Below the pieces are notes generated by a model that did not search any database, was not told the origin of the DNA, and saw nothing but the letters and a program-made list of their open reading frames with translations. This document shows, one piece after another, positions 1-11,498 of a stretch of 64,000 bases of DNA. Numbering within the stretch: position 1 is the stretch's first letter; each line of letters begins with the position of its first letter. Both the position numbers and the translations under genes were made by a program. The DNA is taken from contig QCQJ01000001.1 in assembly GCA_003209585.1 (NCBI GenBank), positions 124,001 through 188,000 on the forward strand, in the 5' to 3' direction. The stretch comes from Prochlorococcus sp. AG-449-G23. GTDB taxonomy: Bacteria; Cyanobacteriota; Cyanobacteriia; PCC-6307; Cyanobiaceae.

Positions 1-2462
1 TAACTGGGAAAGGGGTACATGTAGTTACTGTAAATGATTATCTAGCTAGAAGAGATGCAGAGTGGATGGGACAAGTACATCGTTTTTTAGGTTTGTCTGT
101 TGGCTTGATTCAGCAAGATATGAGTCCAGTTGAAAGAAAAAAAAATTACGATTGTGATATAACTTATGCTACGAATTCTGAATTAGGATTTGATTATTTA
201 AGAGATAATATGTCCACCGATATTAATGAGGTGGTTCAGAGAAAATTCAATTACTGTGTGATTGACGAGGTTGATTCAATATTAATTGACGAAGCTAGAA
301 CACCTTTAATTATTTCTGGTCAAGTTGAAAGACCTCAAGAAAAATACCAGAAAGCTTCAGAATTAGCTTTGGAATTAGTTAGAGCAAAAGAATTAAGTAA
401 AGATGGGATTGATCCAGAAGGAGATTATGAAGTTGATGAAAAGCAAAGAAGTTGTATATTAACTGATCAGGGTTTCGCTAAATGTGAAAAATATTTGGGA
501 GTAAGTGATTTATATAATCCTCAAGATCCTTGGGCACACTATATAACCAATGCTTTAAAAGCTAAAGAATTATTTATTAGAGATGTGAATTATATTATTA
601 AAAATGATGAGGCTGTAATAGTTGATGAATTCACAGGTAGAGTAATGCCTGGAAGGCGTTGGAGCGATGGACAGCATCAGGCAATCGAAGCAAAAGAGAG
701 TCTTAAAATTCAGCCCGAAACTCAAACATTAGCATCTATTACCTATCAGAATTTCTTCCTCTTATATCCTGGTTTGGCAGGTATGACAGGAACTGCAAAA
801 ACTGAGGAAGTTGAATTTGAAAAAACCTATAAATTAGAATCAACAGTTATTCCTACAAATCAAATAAGGAAGAGAAAAGATTGGTCTGATCAAGTATTTA
901 AGACAGAGATAGGTAAATGGAAAGCCGTCGCAAAAGAAACTGCAGAAATCCATAGAGAAGGAAGACCTGTTTTAGTTGGTACAACAAGTGTTGAAAAAAG
1001 TGAGTTATTAAGTTCACTCTTATCCGAGGAAGAAATTCCACATAATTTGCTTAACGCTAAGCCAGAGAATGTTGAACGTGAGGCTGAAATTGTTGCTCAG
1101 GCGGGCAGAGCAGGCGCTGTTACTATCGCAACTAATATGGCTGGGAGAGGGACAGATATAATTCTTGGTGGGAACAGTGACTATATGTCAAGACTTAAAT
1201 TGAAAGAGATTTTAGTTCCTTTGTTAGTAAAGCTAGATAATGAGCATAAGCCTCCTATCCCAAAACAAAGGCGATCAAAAGCTAAGGGTGGTTTTTCTTC
1301 TAAGCAAGGCTCAAATTTAACAAAAAATATTTCAGATTCTTCGAATAGTCTTTTCCCCTGCACATTAGATGAAGGCATTGAAAAGAAACTTGCTAATTTA
1401 TCTAAGAAACTTGTTGAAAAATGGGGAGATAGACAACTTTCTGTTTTGGAACTAGATGACATGTTGGCTACTGCTGCAGAAAAAGCACCAACTGAGGACA
1501 ACTTGATAAAGCTTTTGAGAGAATCTCTTTCAGATGTAAAAGAAGAATATGAAAAAGTTTTGATACATGAGGAGAAAAAAGTAAGAGAGGCTGGCGGGTT
1601 GCATGTTATCGGTACTGAGAGACATGAATCAAGAAGAGTGGATAATCAACTTAGAGGAAGAGCCGGAAGACAAGGTGATCTTGGCAGTACTAGATTCTTT
1701 TTATCTTTAGAAGATAATCTTTTAAGGATTTTTGGCGGGGATAGAGTAGCAAATCTAATGAATGCATTTAGGGTTGATGAGGATATGCCTATCGAGTCAG
1801 GAATGCTCACTAGATCTCTGGAGAGTGCTCAAAAGAAAGTAGAGACTTATTATTACGATATTAGAAAACAAGTTTTTGAATATGACGAGGTAATGAATAA
1901 TCAAAGGAAAGCAGTTTATAGCGAAAGATTAAGAGTTTTAAAAGGAATTGATTTAAAGAGGCAAGTAATAGGGTATGGAGAAAGAACAATGAGTGAAATT
2001 GTAGAGGCTTATATTAATCCTGATCTTCCTCCTGAAGAATGGAATATTAATCAATTAATTTCTAAAGTTAAAGAATTTATTTATTTATTAGATGATCTTA
2101 AAGTTGAAGATATTAATCTACTTTCAATAGAAGAATTAAAAAACTATCTTCAAGAGCAGTTGCGTATAGCTTATGATTTAAAAGAATCACAAATAGAAAA
2201 GATTCGCACAGGATTAATGAGAGAAGCTGAAAGATTTTTCATTTTGCAGCAAATTGATAATTTATGGCGAGAACATCTCCAATCCATGGATTCTTTGAGG
2301 GAATCTGTTGGATTAAGAGGTTATGGCCAAAAAGATCCTTTAATCGAATATAAAAATGAAGGGTATGATATGTTTCTTGAAATGATGACTAATATGAGAA
2401 GAAATGTTATTTATTCAATGTTTATGTTTCAACCTAAAACTGACGTTGATGAAAAAAATTAA
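1..2462 (+). CDS. secA: Preprotein translocase ATPase SecA, 5' truncated by window edge
   Basis: SecA is the motor ATPase that drives preproteins through SecYEG in the plasma or thylakoid membrane. The reading frame is open from base 3, so the gene continues upstream. About 819 residues are visible, and roughly the first 120, including the Walker A motif, lie outside. The visible part holds [18 protein letters not shown], the Walker B region [15 protein letters not shown], the motif [11 protein letters not shown] and the arginine-finger region [11 protein letters not shown]. An insertion of roughly 130 residues, with a basic stretch near QRRSKAKGG, splits the second nucleotide-binding fold, as in other cyanobacterial SecA proteins. 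The C-terminus ends [13 protein letters not shown] and lacks the Cys-rich zinc tail of E. coli SecA. The gene converges on cysE with an 8-base gap. The ATG at 66 is internal. Confidence 0.97.
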   Translation, partial: TGKGVHVVTVNDYLARRDAEWMGQVHRFLGLSVGLIQQDMSPVERKKNYDCDITYATNSELGFDYLRDNMSTDINEVVQRKFNYCVIDEVDSILIDEARTPLIISGQVERPQEKYQKASELALELVRAKELSKDGIDPEGDYEVDEKQRSCILTDQGFAKCEKYLGVSDLYNPQDPWAHYITNALKAKELFIRDVNYIIKNDEAVIVDEFTGRVMPGRRWSDGQHQAIEAKESLKIQPETQTLASITYQNFFLLYPGLAGMTGTAKTEEVEFEKTYKLESTVIPTNQIRKRKDWSDQVFKTEIGKWKAVAKETAEIHREGRPVLVGTTSVEKSELLSSLLSEEEIPHNLLNAKPENVEREAEIVAQAGRAGAVTIATNMAGRGTDIILGGNSDYMSRLKLKEILVPLLVKLDNEHKPPIPKQRRSKAKGGFSSKQGSNLTKNISDSSNSLFPCTLDEGIEKKLANLSKKLVEKWGDRQLSVLELDDMLATAAEKAPTEDNLIKLLRESLSDVKEEYEKVLIHEEKKVREAGGLHVIGTERHESRRVDNQLRGRAGRQGDLGSTRFFLSLEDNLLRIFGGDRVANLMNAFRVDEDMPIESGMLTRSLESAQKKVETYYYDIRKQVFEYDEVMNNQRKAVYSERLRVLKGIDLKRQVIGYGERTMSEIVEAYINPDLPPEEWNINQLISKVKEFIYLLDDLKVEDINLLSIEELKNYLQEQLRIAYDLKESQIEKIRTGLMREAERFFILQQIDNLWREHLQSMDSLRESVGLRGYGQKDPLIEYKNEGYDMFLEMMTNMRRNVIYSMFMFQPKTDVDEKN

Positions 2463-2470
2463 AAAAAGAT

Positions 2471-3205
2471 CTAATCATCTCCAAGAAATTCTATTATTTC
2501 TTTGTCTTTGAGATTTTGGGCGTCACCTAGTTTAGAAATATCAATAGATTCTGAGTTAGATAGACATTGAAGAGTTTTTTGCAATTTAAGAATTTCATTT
2601 TCAAGCAAGTCTATTCGATCCATTAAATTTTTTATCACATTAGCTTCTGCATCTGGTAAAGCAGAGTGAGCTAATGGATTAATTTTAACCCCACTTTGAT
2701 GTACTACTCTCCCAGGAACTCCAACAACTGTACTATTCCCTTCTACATTACGAACAACTACTGAACCGGCACCAATACGTGTATTAGATCCTACTGTAAT
2801 GGATCCAAGAACTTTTGCACCTGCACCAACTACAACATTCTCCATTAAGGTTGGGTGTCTTTTTCCATGACTTTTACCAGTACCTCCTAATGTAACTCCC
2901 TGATAAAGTAGACAATTATTTCCTATCTCAGCTGTTTCGCCTATTACAACTCCCATTCCATGATCTATGAAAACCCGTTTACCAATTTTGGCCCCAGGAT
3001 GTATTTCAATGCCTGTTAATAATCTATTGGCATGACTTAACAAGCGGGGAATTAAAGGAAGCTTTAATTGCCATAATTTATGAGTGAACCTATGAATTAC
3101 TATTGATTGAAAGCCTGGGTAGCAAAGAAATATCTCTAACATGCCTCTGGCGGCAGGATCTCTCTCTTTGATAATTTCTATATCAGATTTAAAAGTTCTC
3201 AACAT
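2471..3205 (-). CDS. cysE: Serine O-acetyltransferase
   Basis: This 244-residue protein transfers acetyl from acetyl-CoA to L-serine, giving O-acetylserine for cysteine synthesis. An N-terminal helical part (residues 1-65) precedes a left-handed beta-helix of hexapeptide repeats with IDHGMGVVIGETAEIG, GVTLGGTGK and GAGSVVVRNV, all characteristic of CysE. The catalytic His lies in DHG. After the helix there is a C-terminal tail of about 65 residues. The start codon is 6 bases after the stop of the GntR-family regulator gene, so the two are probably co-transcribed on the minus strand. The family is feedback-inhibited by cysteine; the sequence does not show whether this holds here. Confidence 0.95.
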   Translation of the reverse strand: MLRTFKSDIEIIKERDPAARGMLEIFLCYPGFQSIVIHRFTHKLWQLKLPLIPRLLSHANRLLTGIEIHPGAKIGKRVFIDHGMGVVIGETAEIGNNCLLYQGVTLGGTGKSHGKRHPTLMENVVVGAGAKVLGSITVGSNTRIGAGSVVVRNVEGNSTVVGVPGRVVHQSGVKINPLAHSALPDAEANVIKNLMDRIDLLENEILKLQKTLQCLSNSESIDISKLGDAQNLKDKEIIEFLGDD

Positions 3206-3211
3206 CTTGGT

Positions 3212-4198
3212 TTAATTAACGACTCCTATCTCTTTTTTTAATTGATTTATTGTTTCGATACTTAAATAATTTTTAGCGCATATTATTTGAGGTAATCTCA
3301 TTAGCTGAGAACGATTTTTTAATAATGTGTTTTCTACAACTGATAAACTAGGCCCATCACATACTATGTGATTTGAAGCTTTTAAAAGTGATAATAATCT
3401 ACTGTTATTGTCTGAGATTGCCGTCATAAGGATTAATTCATTACCTCGCATGCTGTGTATGATAACTTCTGCTGCCCTCAATAAACCAGGACTAATGCTA
3501 ACAATACCCACGCAACTTCCAGCATTTAATTCTTTTAGAATTTTCAATTCCTTTTGAAAGTCGCTCAAGTCAACTGCAATAGCCCGAATTCCATGTTGTT
3601 TTGCAACTTTTTCTAGAGGCTGTAAAAAATATCTGCTTGTGACAATTGTTCCATTATTTGAATTACTCAAAACCTTTTCCAACTCTTCCATAGGAACAAC
3701 TTCCACTGGTACATTAACTGATGTAGAGAGGTCTTCTGCTATTAACATAGAAGCTCCTATATCCTCTCTAGGGGTACTTACTATGATTCTTGATCCACAT
3801 TTAATACGCCAATCGATTTCATTGGTAAATATGTCTCTCGTTTCTTGTAAAGTACATCCAAGATTTATCAATTTATCAATAGCCTTTTTTGCTTCTTGAT
3901 CTGGAGGCTTACTTATTTTATTTTTTAAGTAGATTGATTTTTTGATTTCTCTTTTATTAAGATTATCCCTCACGTAAATACCTGATCCGGCTATTGCTTC
4001 AACCACCCCATCTATTTCCAATTGTCTATAAACTTTACTTATAGTATTTCTATGGAGTCCAGTCTGCATTGCAAGTTGCCTAGTACTGGGAAGTCTATGT
4101 CCCGGTGGATAATGTCTTGCGGCTATTGCAAAACAAATCTGATTATATAGTTGTGTCGATGCTGGGATATCACTTTCTTGTTGAATATGGAATCTCAC
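3212..4198 (-). CDS. GntR-family transcriptional regulator with unusual effector domain
   Basis: The N-terminal 75 residues form a GntR-type winged helix, with QLYNQICFAIAARHYPPG, LPSTRQLA and the recognition region GLHRNTISKVYRQLE. The remaining roughly 240 residues do not resemble the FCD, UTRA or aminotransferase-like domains of the main GntR subfamilies. They read as an alternating alpha/beta ligand-binding fold, with segments such as IIVSTPREDIGASM, GTIVTSRYF and CVGIVSISPG. The ligand is unknown. The gene lies 77 bases after infC and 6 bases before cysE, both on the same strand, so it may regulate or sense something tied to cysteine supply; that is inference. The total length is 328 residues. 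Confidence 0.85.
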   Translation of the reverse strand: MRFHIQQESDIPASTQLYNQICFAIAARHYPPGHRLPSTRQLAMQTGLHRNTISKVYRQLEIDGVVEAIAGSGIYVRDNLNKREIKKSIYLKNKISKPPDQEAKKAIDKLINLGCTLQETRDIFTNEIDWRIKCGSRIIVSTPREDIGASMLIAEDLSTSVNVPVEVVPMEELEKVLSNSNNGTIVTSRYFLQPLEKVAKQHGIRAIAVDLSDFQKELKILKELNAGSCVGIVSISPGLLRAAEVIIHSMRGNELILMTAISDNNSRLLSLLKASNHIVCDGPSLSVVENTLLKNRSQLMRLPQIICAKNYLSIETINQLKKEIGVVN

Positions 4199-4275
4199 TT
4201 TAGAAAAATCCTTACTAATTTATTTTTGACCATAGTGACACTTTAACATTCGTCATATTTTTTGATGATAAATTC

Positions 4276-4848
4276 TTACCCATTATCTTTTTTAACGAGA
4301 GGAGTTTTTCGAGGGCTTAAAAACATAATCATGTTTCTCCCTTCTCTTTTTGGTTTTTGTTGGACTTCTGATTGCTCTTCTAAGTCATTAGCCATTTTTA
4401 AAAGCAGTGTTTCAGCTAAATTTGAGTGTTGAATTTCTCTACCCCTAAAAATTACAGTGCATTTTACTTTATCTCCCGATTTTAAAAATTTAGTAGCTTG
4501 ACCTATTCGGACATCATAATCATGCTTGTCGATTTTGTACCTCATTTTTACTTCTTTAACTTCTGTTTGATGAGATTTTTTCCTTGCTTCTTTAGCTTTC
4601 TTTTCTTGTTCAAATTTATATTTTCCGTAGTCCATGATTCTACAAACAGGAGGTTTTGCTTTTTCGCTCACCAAAACTAAATCAAGTTCTCTTTGAGATG
4701 CTATTTCTAATGCTTCTAATCTATCAATGACTCCTAATTGTTTCCCATCTGAATCAACGACTCTCAATTGAGGATATTTTATTCTTTCATTTATATTAGG
4801 TAGCTCTCTAACAGGAGCGCGGCGGTCAAAGCGTGGGCGTGGTGGCAT
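4276..4848 (-). CDS. infC: Translation initiation factor IF-3
   Basis: IF-3 binds the 30S subunit, blocks premature 50S joining and checks initiator tRNA and start codon. The 190-residue protein has the N-terminal domain ([20 protein letters not shown], then [36 protein letters not shown]), a lysine-rich linker, and the C-terminal RNA-binding domain ([29 protein letters not shown]). A cyanobacterial N-terminal extension ([12 protein letters not shown]) is present. The start is ATG, not the AUU used for autoregulation in E. coli. It lies 53 bases downstream of miaA on the same strand. Confidence 0.97.
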   Translation of the reverse strand: MPPRPRFDRRAPVRELPNINERIKYPQLRVVDSDGKQLGVIDRLEALEIASQRELDLVLVSEKAKPPVCRIMDYGKYKFEQEKKAKEARKKSHQTEVKEVKMRYKIDKHDYDVRIGQATKFLKSGDKVKCTVIFRGREIQHSNLAETLLLKMANDLEEQSEVQQKPKREGRNMIMFLSPRKTPLVKKDNG

Positions 4849-4901
4849 TCAGTTAATTTAATAAATTGATTGGGTAGTGATCAAAATCTATTTTTATAAA
4901 G

Positions 4902-5801
4902 TTAGCCTAAAAAAGACTCTATTTTAATTATTGCATCTTTTAGCAGGTTTTTGTTATTAAGCCAAAGAGGATTATTTTTATTACGAAACCAAGTTTTTTG
5001 TCTTTTGGCAAATTGGATAGTCTTTTTAGTTGTTAACTCAATTGCCTTTTCAATCGTTGAATCGTTATTTAAAACATCCCTACACTCTCGATAACCAATG
5101 GTTTCTAATATTGGCAAATCAGATCCATATTTACAGATGAGGTTGTTTGTCTCATCAATAATTCCAGATAAAAACATATTTTTTGTCCTTTGTGAAATTC
5201 TTTCTTTTAAATTTTCTCTGTCTAATCCAAGCTCAAGAATTTTCCATTCAGGTGGTTTTTGAACTTTTTGAGTTGACAAAGGTTTACCTGTTACGTAGAA
5301 AACTTCTAAAGCTCTTATCGTTCTAATGTGATCAGCAAAATTGATTTTTTTTGTTGATATTGGATCACAATTTTTTAATAGCTCCCAACATTTTTGCTGA
5401 CCAAGTTTTTCTAATTGTCTCCTCAAGTTTTTTTGAGGAGGGACATCTGGGACAAAAAAACCTTTTGTTATTGAGTTCATATACAAACCACTCCCGCCAA
5501 CAAGAAAAGGTAAATTATCTTGCGCAATTTCTTTTCTTATTGATTTTTGAGCAATTGTTTGAAATTGTTTTACATTAATTGGACAAATTGGCTCCTCAAT
5601 ATCTATTAAAAAATGCTTTATTTGTTTTTGTTGGTTTTCAGATGGCTTGGCTGTCCCAATATCCATAGATTTATAAATTTGTCTAGAATCGATATTGTGT
5701 ATTCGAGTTTTGAAATATTCTGCAATTTCAATAGCTAATTCAGTTTTGCCACTTGCAGTGGGTCCAATTAAAACTATTACATGAGGTGGATATGAAGACA
5801 T
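4902..5801 (-). CDS. miaA: tRNA dimethylallyltransferase
   Basis: MiaA adds a dimethylallyl group to N6 of A37 in tRNAs that read UNN codons. The 299-residue protein starts with the P-loop [15 protein letters not shown] at residues 13-27. Next come the substrate-binding motif [17 protein letters not shown], the motif [16 protein letters not shown] and [12 protein letters not shown]. The C-terminal [11 protein letters not shown] is the typical tRNA-contact motif of the family. The gene is divergent from gyrB across about 150 bases of AT-rich DNA that must hold both promoters. Its length is normal. Confidence 0.96.
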   Translation of the reverse strand: MSSYPPHVIVLIGPTASGKTELAIEIAEYFKTRIHNIDSRQIYKSMDIGTAKPSENQQKQIKHFLIDIEEPICPINVKQFQTIAQKSIRKEIAQDNLPFLVGGSGLYMNSITKGFFVPDVPPQKNLRRQLEKLGQQKCWELLKNCDPISTKKINFADHIRTIRALEVFYVTGKPLSTQKVQKPPEWKILELGLDRENLKERISQRTKNMFLSGIIDETNNLICKYGSDLPILETIGYRECRDVLNNDSTIEKAIELTTKKTIQFAKRQKTWFRNKNNPLWLNNKNLLKDAIIKIESFLG

Positions 5802-5952
5802 ATGAATTTCTGAAGAAATAAATATTAGCTATATAATTAAAGTGGTTAAATTTTTCATTAATTAAGAGCCTTTATCTTATTGCGGTGGTAAGTTTAACTA
5901 AATACCTTTTAAAAATAACATTTTAAAAGTTTAATATTTTTTTTCATATTAA

Positions 5953-8246
<2,294 letters not shown>

Positions 8247-8249
8247 ATT

Positions 8250-8615
8250 TTGGATTTTAATTCACTAGGAATAGTTCTAATTGGCAGTACTTTTGGATTA
8301 TCACTGAGAATATTTATACAAAATAATTTTAAAAAAACAATAGGTTTTGATATTCAAAATACTTCAATAGTAAATTTTATAGCATCTTTTGCTTTAGGAG
8401 TTTTAGTAGCATTAAATTTTACTAATAACGAAATATTAGTGTTATTTTATGGTGGTTTTTTAGGATGTTTTAGCACATTTTCTTCCTTTATTTATCAACT
8501 ATTTAATTTATTTAGGAAGGGAAAATTCTTAAGATTATTTTTTCACTATATCGAAGTAATAATTATTTCGTTCCTCTTATTTTATTTAGGATACTTTCTT
8601 ATTCAATTTTTTTAA
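8250..8615 (+). CDS. crcB: Fluoride channel CrcB/Fluc subunit 1
   Basis: CrcB (Fluc) proteins form dimeric fluoride export channels in the plasma membrane. The 121-residue protein has four hydrophobic segments and the family motif GGFLGCFSTFSSF, with the conserved Thr/Ser-Phe pairs that line the pore. The start is a TTG 3 bases after the upstream stop, chosen because the frame has no ATG in a suitable place. A second homologue begins 1 base after its stop, so the two probably form an antiparallel heterodimer, as known for paired crcB genes. No fluoride riboswitch fits in the 3-base gap. Confidence 0.87.
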   Translation: MDFNSLGIVLIGSTFGLSLRIFIQNNFKKTIGFDIQNTSIVNFIASFALGVLVALNFTNNEILVLFYGGFLGCFSTFSSFIYQLFNLFRKGKFLRLFFHYIEVIIISFLLFYLGYFLIQFF

Positions 8616-8616
8616 A

Positions 8617-8946
8617 GTGAAAATAAAAAATTTTATTTTTATTCTTTTGTCATGTTACATAGCTACTTTTTTGAGATTATTTATTAATAATGATTTTGTT
8701 GTTTCAATAATTGGATCATTTTTAGTGGGTTTTTTTATCAGAAAAAGATTAAGTTACTCAAATGAAAAAATTTTATTAAGTGGTTTTTTTTCTTGCTTTA
8801 CATCCTTTAGCGGATTTATATATTTTTTATACAAAATTTTAAATCAAGGAGATTGGATAAAATTTATAATTTTTTTTAATTTAATCATTATCGTAAATCT
8901 ATTGACAATGTATTTTGGGTTCTTTATTAGTAGAAAAATTACTTAG
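8617..8946 (+). CDS. crcB: Fluoride channel CrcB/Fluc subunit 2
   Basis: This is the second member of the tandem pair, 109 residues, starting with GTG one base after the stop of the first. It is almost wholly hydrophobic, with four predicted helices, and has the diverged pore motif SGFFSCFTSFSGF. Positive residues lie at different loop ends from its partner (FIRKRLSYS near residue 40, SRKIT at the end), as expected for two subunits inserted in opposite orientations. Sequence conservation is weaker than in the first copy. The assignment rests on size, motif and tandem position. Confidence 0.82.
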   Translation: MKIKNFIFILLSCYIATFLRLFINNDFVVSIIGSFLVGFFIRKRLSYSNEKILLSGFFSCFTSFSGFIYFLYKILNQGDWIKFIIFFNLIIIVNLLTMYFGFFISRKIT

Positions 8947-8952
8947 ATTTCA

Positions 8953-8958
8953 TATAAT
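8953..8958 (+). promoter_or_regulatory. Candidate -10 box for mgtE
   Basis: A perfect TATAAT lies 32 bases upstream of the mgtE ATG, just past the second crcB stop. No convincing -35 element is visible. The resulting leader would be too short for a Mg2+ riboswitch. Confidence 0.4.
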
Positions 8959-8989
8959 AGTGTTGTTACTTTGACAGGGAATTATATTT

Positions 8990-10396
8990 ATGCAAGATAA
9001 TAATCTTGAAATAGTTACATCATTATCTTCAGATTTAAGTACAAGAGAAAATATTACTTTTCAACTTGAAGAATTGCTCATCGCAGGAAATTATGATGAG
9101 GCGAAGTTACTCTTAGAGCCTTCCCAACCTGTTGATATTGCAGATGCTATTGGAAGCCTGCCTTTAATATTGCAGGCATTAGCATTTCGTTTGTTAAAGA
9201 AAAATGAGGCAATTGAGGTTTATGAATATTTAGATCCAGTAGTTCAGCAAACTTTATTAGACAGATTGCGTTCAGGAGAAGTTTTAGAAATTGTTGAGAA
9301 AATGTCTCCTGATGATAGGGTTCAACTCTTTGACGAATTACCTGCAAAAGTTGTACGAAAATTTTTGTCTGCTCTTAGTCCTGGTGAAAGGAAAGTAACA
9401 GCTGAATTGCTTGGGTATGAGCCTGAAACTGCTGGAAGATTAATGACAACTGAATTTATAGACCTTAAAGAAATGCAAACAGCATCTGAAGCTCTCTCTT
9501 TAGTTAGAAAAAGAGCTCCATTTACTGAAACTATCTATAGCTTGTATGTTACGGATAAAGAAAGACATTTAACTGGAATTCTCTCCTTGAGAGACCTTGT
9601 AACTGCTGATCCTTCTAAGCCAATCGGAGATGTTATGACGAGAGATGTAGTTAATATTTCTACTAATACCAATCAAGAAGAGGTTGCAAGAGCAATACAA
9701 AGATATGATTTTTTAGCGCTCCCAGTTGTTGATAAAGAAAAAAGACTCGTTGGGATCGTAACTGTCGATGATTTAATTGATGTCATAGAGCAAGAAGCAA
9801 CTAGAGATATTTATGCAGCTGGGGCAGTTCAACCTGGAGATGAAGATGATTATTTTCAAAGTAGTTTGTTTACGATAGCTAGACGAAGAATTTTATGGTT
9901 GTTGATTTTGGTTTTAGCAAATGGTTTGACGACAAAAGTTATAGCAATGAATGATCAAATATTAAAAGAAATAGTCTTATTAGCTGCGTTTATCCCATTG
10001 CTTATAGGCACTGCTGGAAATGTTGGAGCCCAAAGTTCTACTGTTGTAATTAGAGGTTTAAGTACTCAAAAATTGAAATCTATTGGTGCAATTAAGGCAG
10101 TAGTTAAGGAGGCAATAACAGGCTGTCTTTTAGGTGTTTTGATGATGTTAGTTGTATTTCCCTTTGCTTGGTGGCAAGGAGAAGGGCCTTTAATAGCCTC
10201 TGCTGTAGGGATTAGTTTAATATCAATTACAACTTTGGCTGCTACAACAGGAGCTATCCTCCCTTTGATGTTTGACAGAATGAGATTAGATCCAGCCCTA
10301 ATGTCCTCTCCATTCATAACAACTGTCACTGATATTGCGGGTGTATTTATCTATCTCAGTACTGCAAAATGGCTATTAAACTCTTCATTTGCTTAA
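8990..10396 (+). CDS. mgtE: Magnesium transporter MgtE
   Basis: MgtE is a dimeric, Mg2+-gated channel that takes up Mg2+ across the plasma membrane. The 468-residue protein has the cytosolic MgtE N domain (about residues 30-135, DLLDRLRSGEVLEI-like repeats, AELLGYEPETAGRLMTTEF). Two CBS domains follow (about 140-255, IGDVMTRDVVNIS, ALPVVDKEKRLVGIVTVDDL). Five membrane helices make up the C-terminal part (about 290-465), with the pore segment PLLIGTAGNVGAQSSTVVIRG. Length and order are normal. It follows the crcB pair by 43 bases but seems to have its own -10 box. Confidence 0.95.
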   Translation: MQDNNLEIVTSLSSDLSTRENITFQLEELLIAGNYDEAKLLLEPSQPVDIADAIGSLPLILQALAFRLLKKNEAIEVYEYLDPVVQQTLLDRLRSGEVLEIVEKMSPDDRVQLFDELPAKVVRKFLSALSPGERKVTAELLGYEPETAGRLMTTEFIDLKEMQTASEALSLVRKRAPFTETIYSLYVTDKERHLTGILSLRDLVTADPSKPIGDVMTRDVVNISTNTNQEEVARAIQRYDFLALPVVDKEKRLVGIVTVDDLIDVIEQEATRDIYAAGAVQPGDEDDYFQSSLFTIARRRILWLLILVLANGLTTKVIAMNDQILKEIVLLAAFIPLLIGTAGNVGAQSSTVVIRGLSTQKLKSIGAIKAVVKEAITGCLLGVLMMLVVFPFAWWQGEGPLIASAVGISLISITTLAATTGAILPLMFDRMRLDPALMSSPFITTVTDIAGVFIYLSTAKWLLNSSFA

Positions 10397-10450
10397 ATTG
10401 ACTAGGTATTTATTCTCATTTTTGTAAATTTGTGGATTTTTTTGTTTAAC

Positions 10451-10480
10451 TTTACATTTCTTAATGGTATTGTTTACAAA
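10451..10480 (+). promoter_or_regulatory. Pair of TTTACA half-sites upstream of sigma factor gene
   Basis: TTTACATT at 10451-10458 and TTTACAAA at 10473-10480 are direct repeats 22 bases apart, just before the preferred sigma factor start. Each resembles a half-site of HLR1, the binding element of RpaB in cyanobacteria. The canonical HLR1 spacing is about 10 bases, so this is only a candidate. Confidence 0.3.
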
Positions 10481-10496
10481 ACATCATCTTACTTTT

Positions 10497-11498
10497 ATGT
10501 CACCTGAAACAATAAGTGAAAATAAATTAGCATCGATTGAAAGCATAAAAGCTAGTAACGACGTCGATCTTGTTAGATCTTATTTAAGAGATATAGGTAG
10601 AGTTCCACTGTTATCGCACGAGCAAGAAATAACACTTGGTAGGCAGGTCCAAGAATATATGCAAGTAGAAAGAGCAGAATTGGAATTTATCGATTTAACA
10701 GGAGACAAGCCAAGTATTGAGGAATTATCAAATAAATTAAAGTTATCTGCTTCTACAATTAAAAAAAGATTGAGAACAGGTCAAAGAGCTAAAGAAAGAA
10801 TGGTTGCAGCTAATTTAAGATTGGTAGTAAGTGTCGCAAAAAAATATACAAAAAGAAATATGGAATTATTAGATTTAATTCAAGAAGGAACTATAGGGCT
10901 GGTGAGGGGAGTAGAAAAATTTGATCCGGCTAGAGGCTACAAGTTTTCAACTTATGCATACTGGTGGATTAGACAAGGCATAACTAGAGCTATAGCTGAA
11001 AAAAGCAGAGCAATAAGGTTACCAATTCACATAACAGAAATGTTGAACAAATTGAAAAAAGGTCAAAGAGAGTTGAGTCAAGAGATGTCCAGAACTCCAA
11101 CAGTAAGTGAACTTGCAAAATATGTAGAGCTTCCTGAAGAGGATGTTAAAGATTTAATGTGCAAAGCTGGACAGCCAGTTAGTCTTGAAACAAAAGTTGG
11201 AGATGGTGAAGACACTGTCTTATTAGATTTACTAGCAGGCGGTGAGGATTTGCCAGATGAACAAATAGAGATGGATTGTATGAGAGGAGATCTTCATTCT
11301 CTTTTGCATCAATTACCTGATCTACAATGTAGAGTTTTAAGAATGAGATACGGAATGGATGGTGATGAACCTATGTCACTTACTGGTATAGGAAGAGTTT
11401 TAGGAATAAGTAGGGATAGAGTAAGAAATCTAGAACGGGATGGATTAAGAGGTTTAAGAAGACTTAGTGATAATGTAGAAGCTTATTTTGTTTCCTGA
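10497..11498 (+). CDS. Group 2 sigma-70 family RNA polymerase sigma factor
   Basis: This is a primary-like, non-essential-type sigma factor. From the ATG at 10497 it has 333 residues, and a longer start at 10464 would add 11. Region 1.2 reads DLVRSYLRDIGRVPLLSHEQE. Region 2 contains ANLRLVVSVAKKY, LIQEGTIGLVRGVEKFD and FSTYAYWWIRQGITRAI. Region 3 follows, and region 4 carries LRMRYGMDG and a helix-turn-helix at GIGRVLGISRDRVRNLE. Lack of a long acidic region 1.1 separates it from the main RpoD. I prefer the inner start because the outer one would place HLR1-like half-sites inside the coding region. The 3' end overlaps the convergent hydrolase gene by 16 bases. Confidence 0.93.
   Translation: MSPETISENKLASIESIKASNDVDLVRSYLRDIGRVPLLSHEQEITLGRQVQEYMQVERAELEFIDLTGDKPSIEELSNKLKLSASTIKKRLRTGQRAKERMVAANLRLVVSVAKKYTKRNMELLDLIQEGTIGLVRGVEKFDPARGYKFSTYAYWWIRQGITRAIAEKSRAIRLPIHITEMLNKLKKGQRELSQEMSRTPTVSELAKYVELPEEDVKDLMCKAGQPVSLETKVGDGEDTVLLDLLAGGEDLPDEQIEMDCMRGDLHSLLHQLPDLQCRVLRMRYGMDGDEPMSLTGIGRVLGISRDRVRNLERDGLRGLRRLSDNVEAYFVS

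Noticed and set aside
1181..1501. 106-codon open frame antisense to secA
   Set aside because: It mirrors the cyanobacterial insertion in SecA on the other strand and shows no domain of its own.
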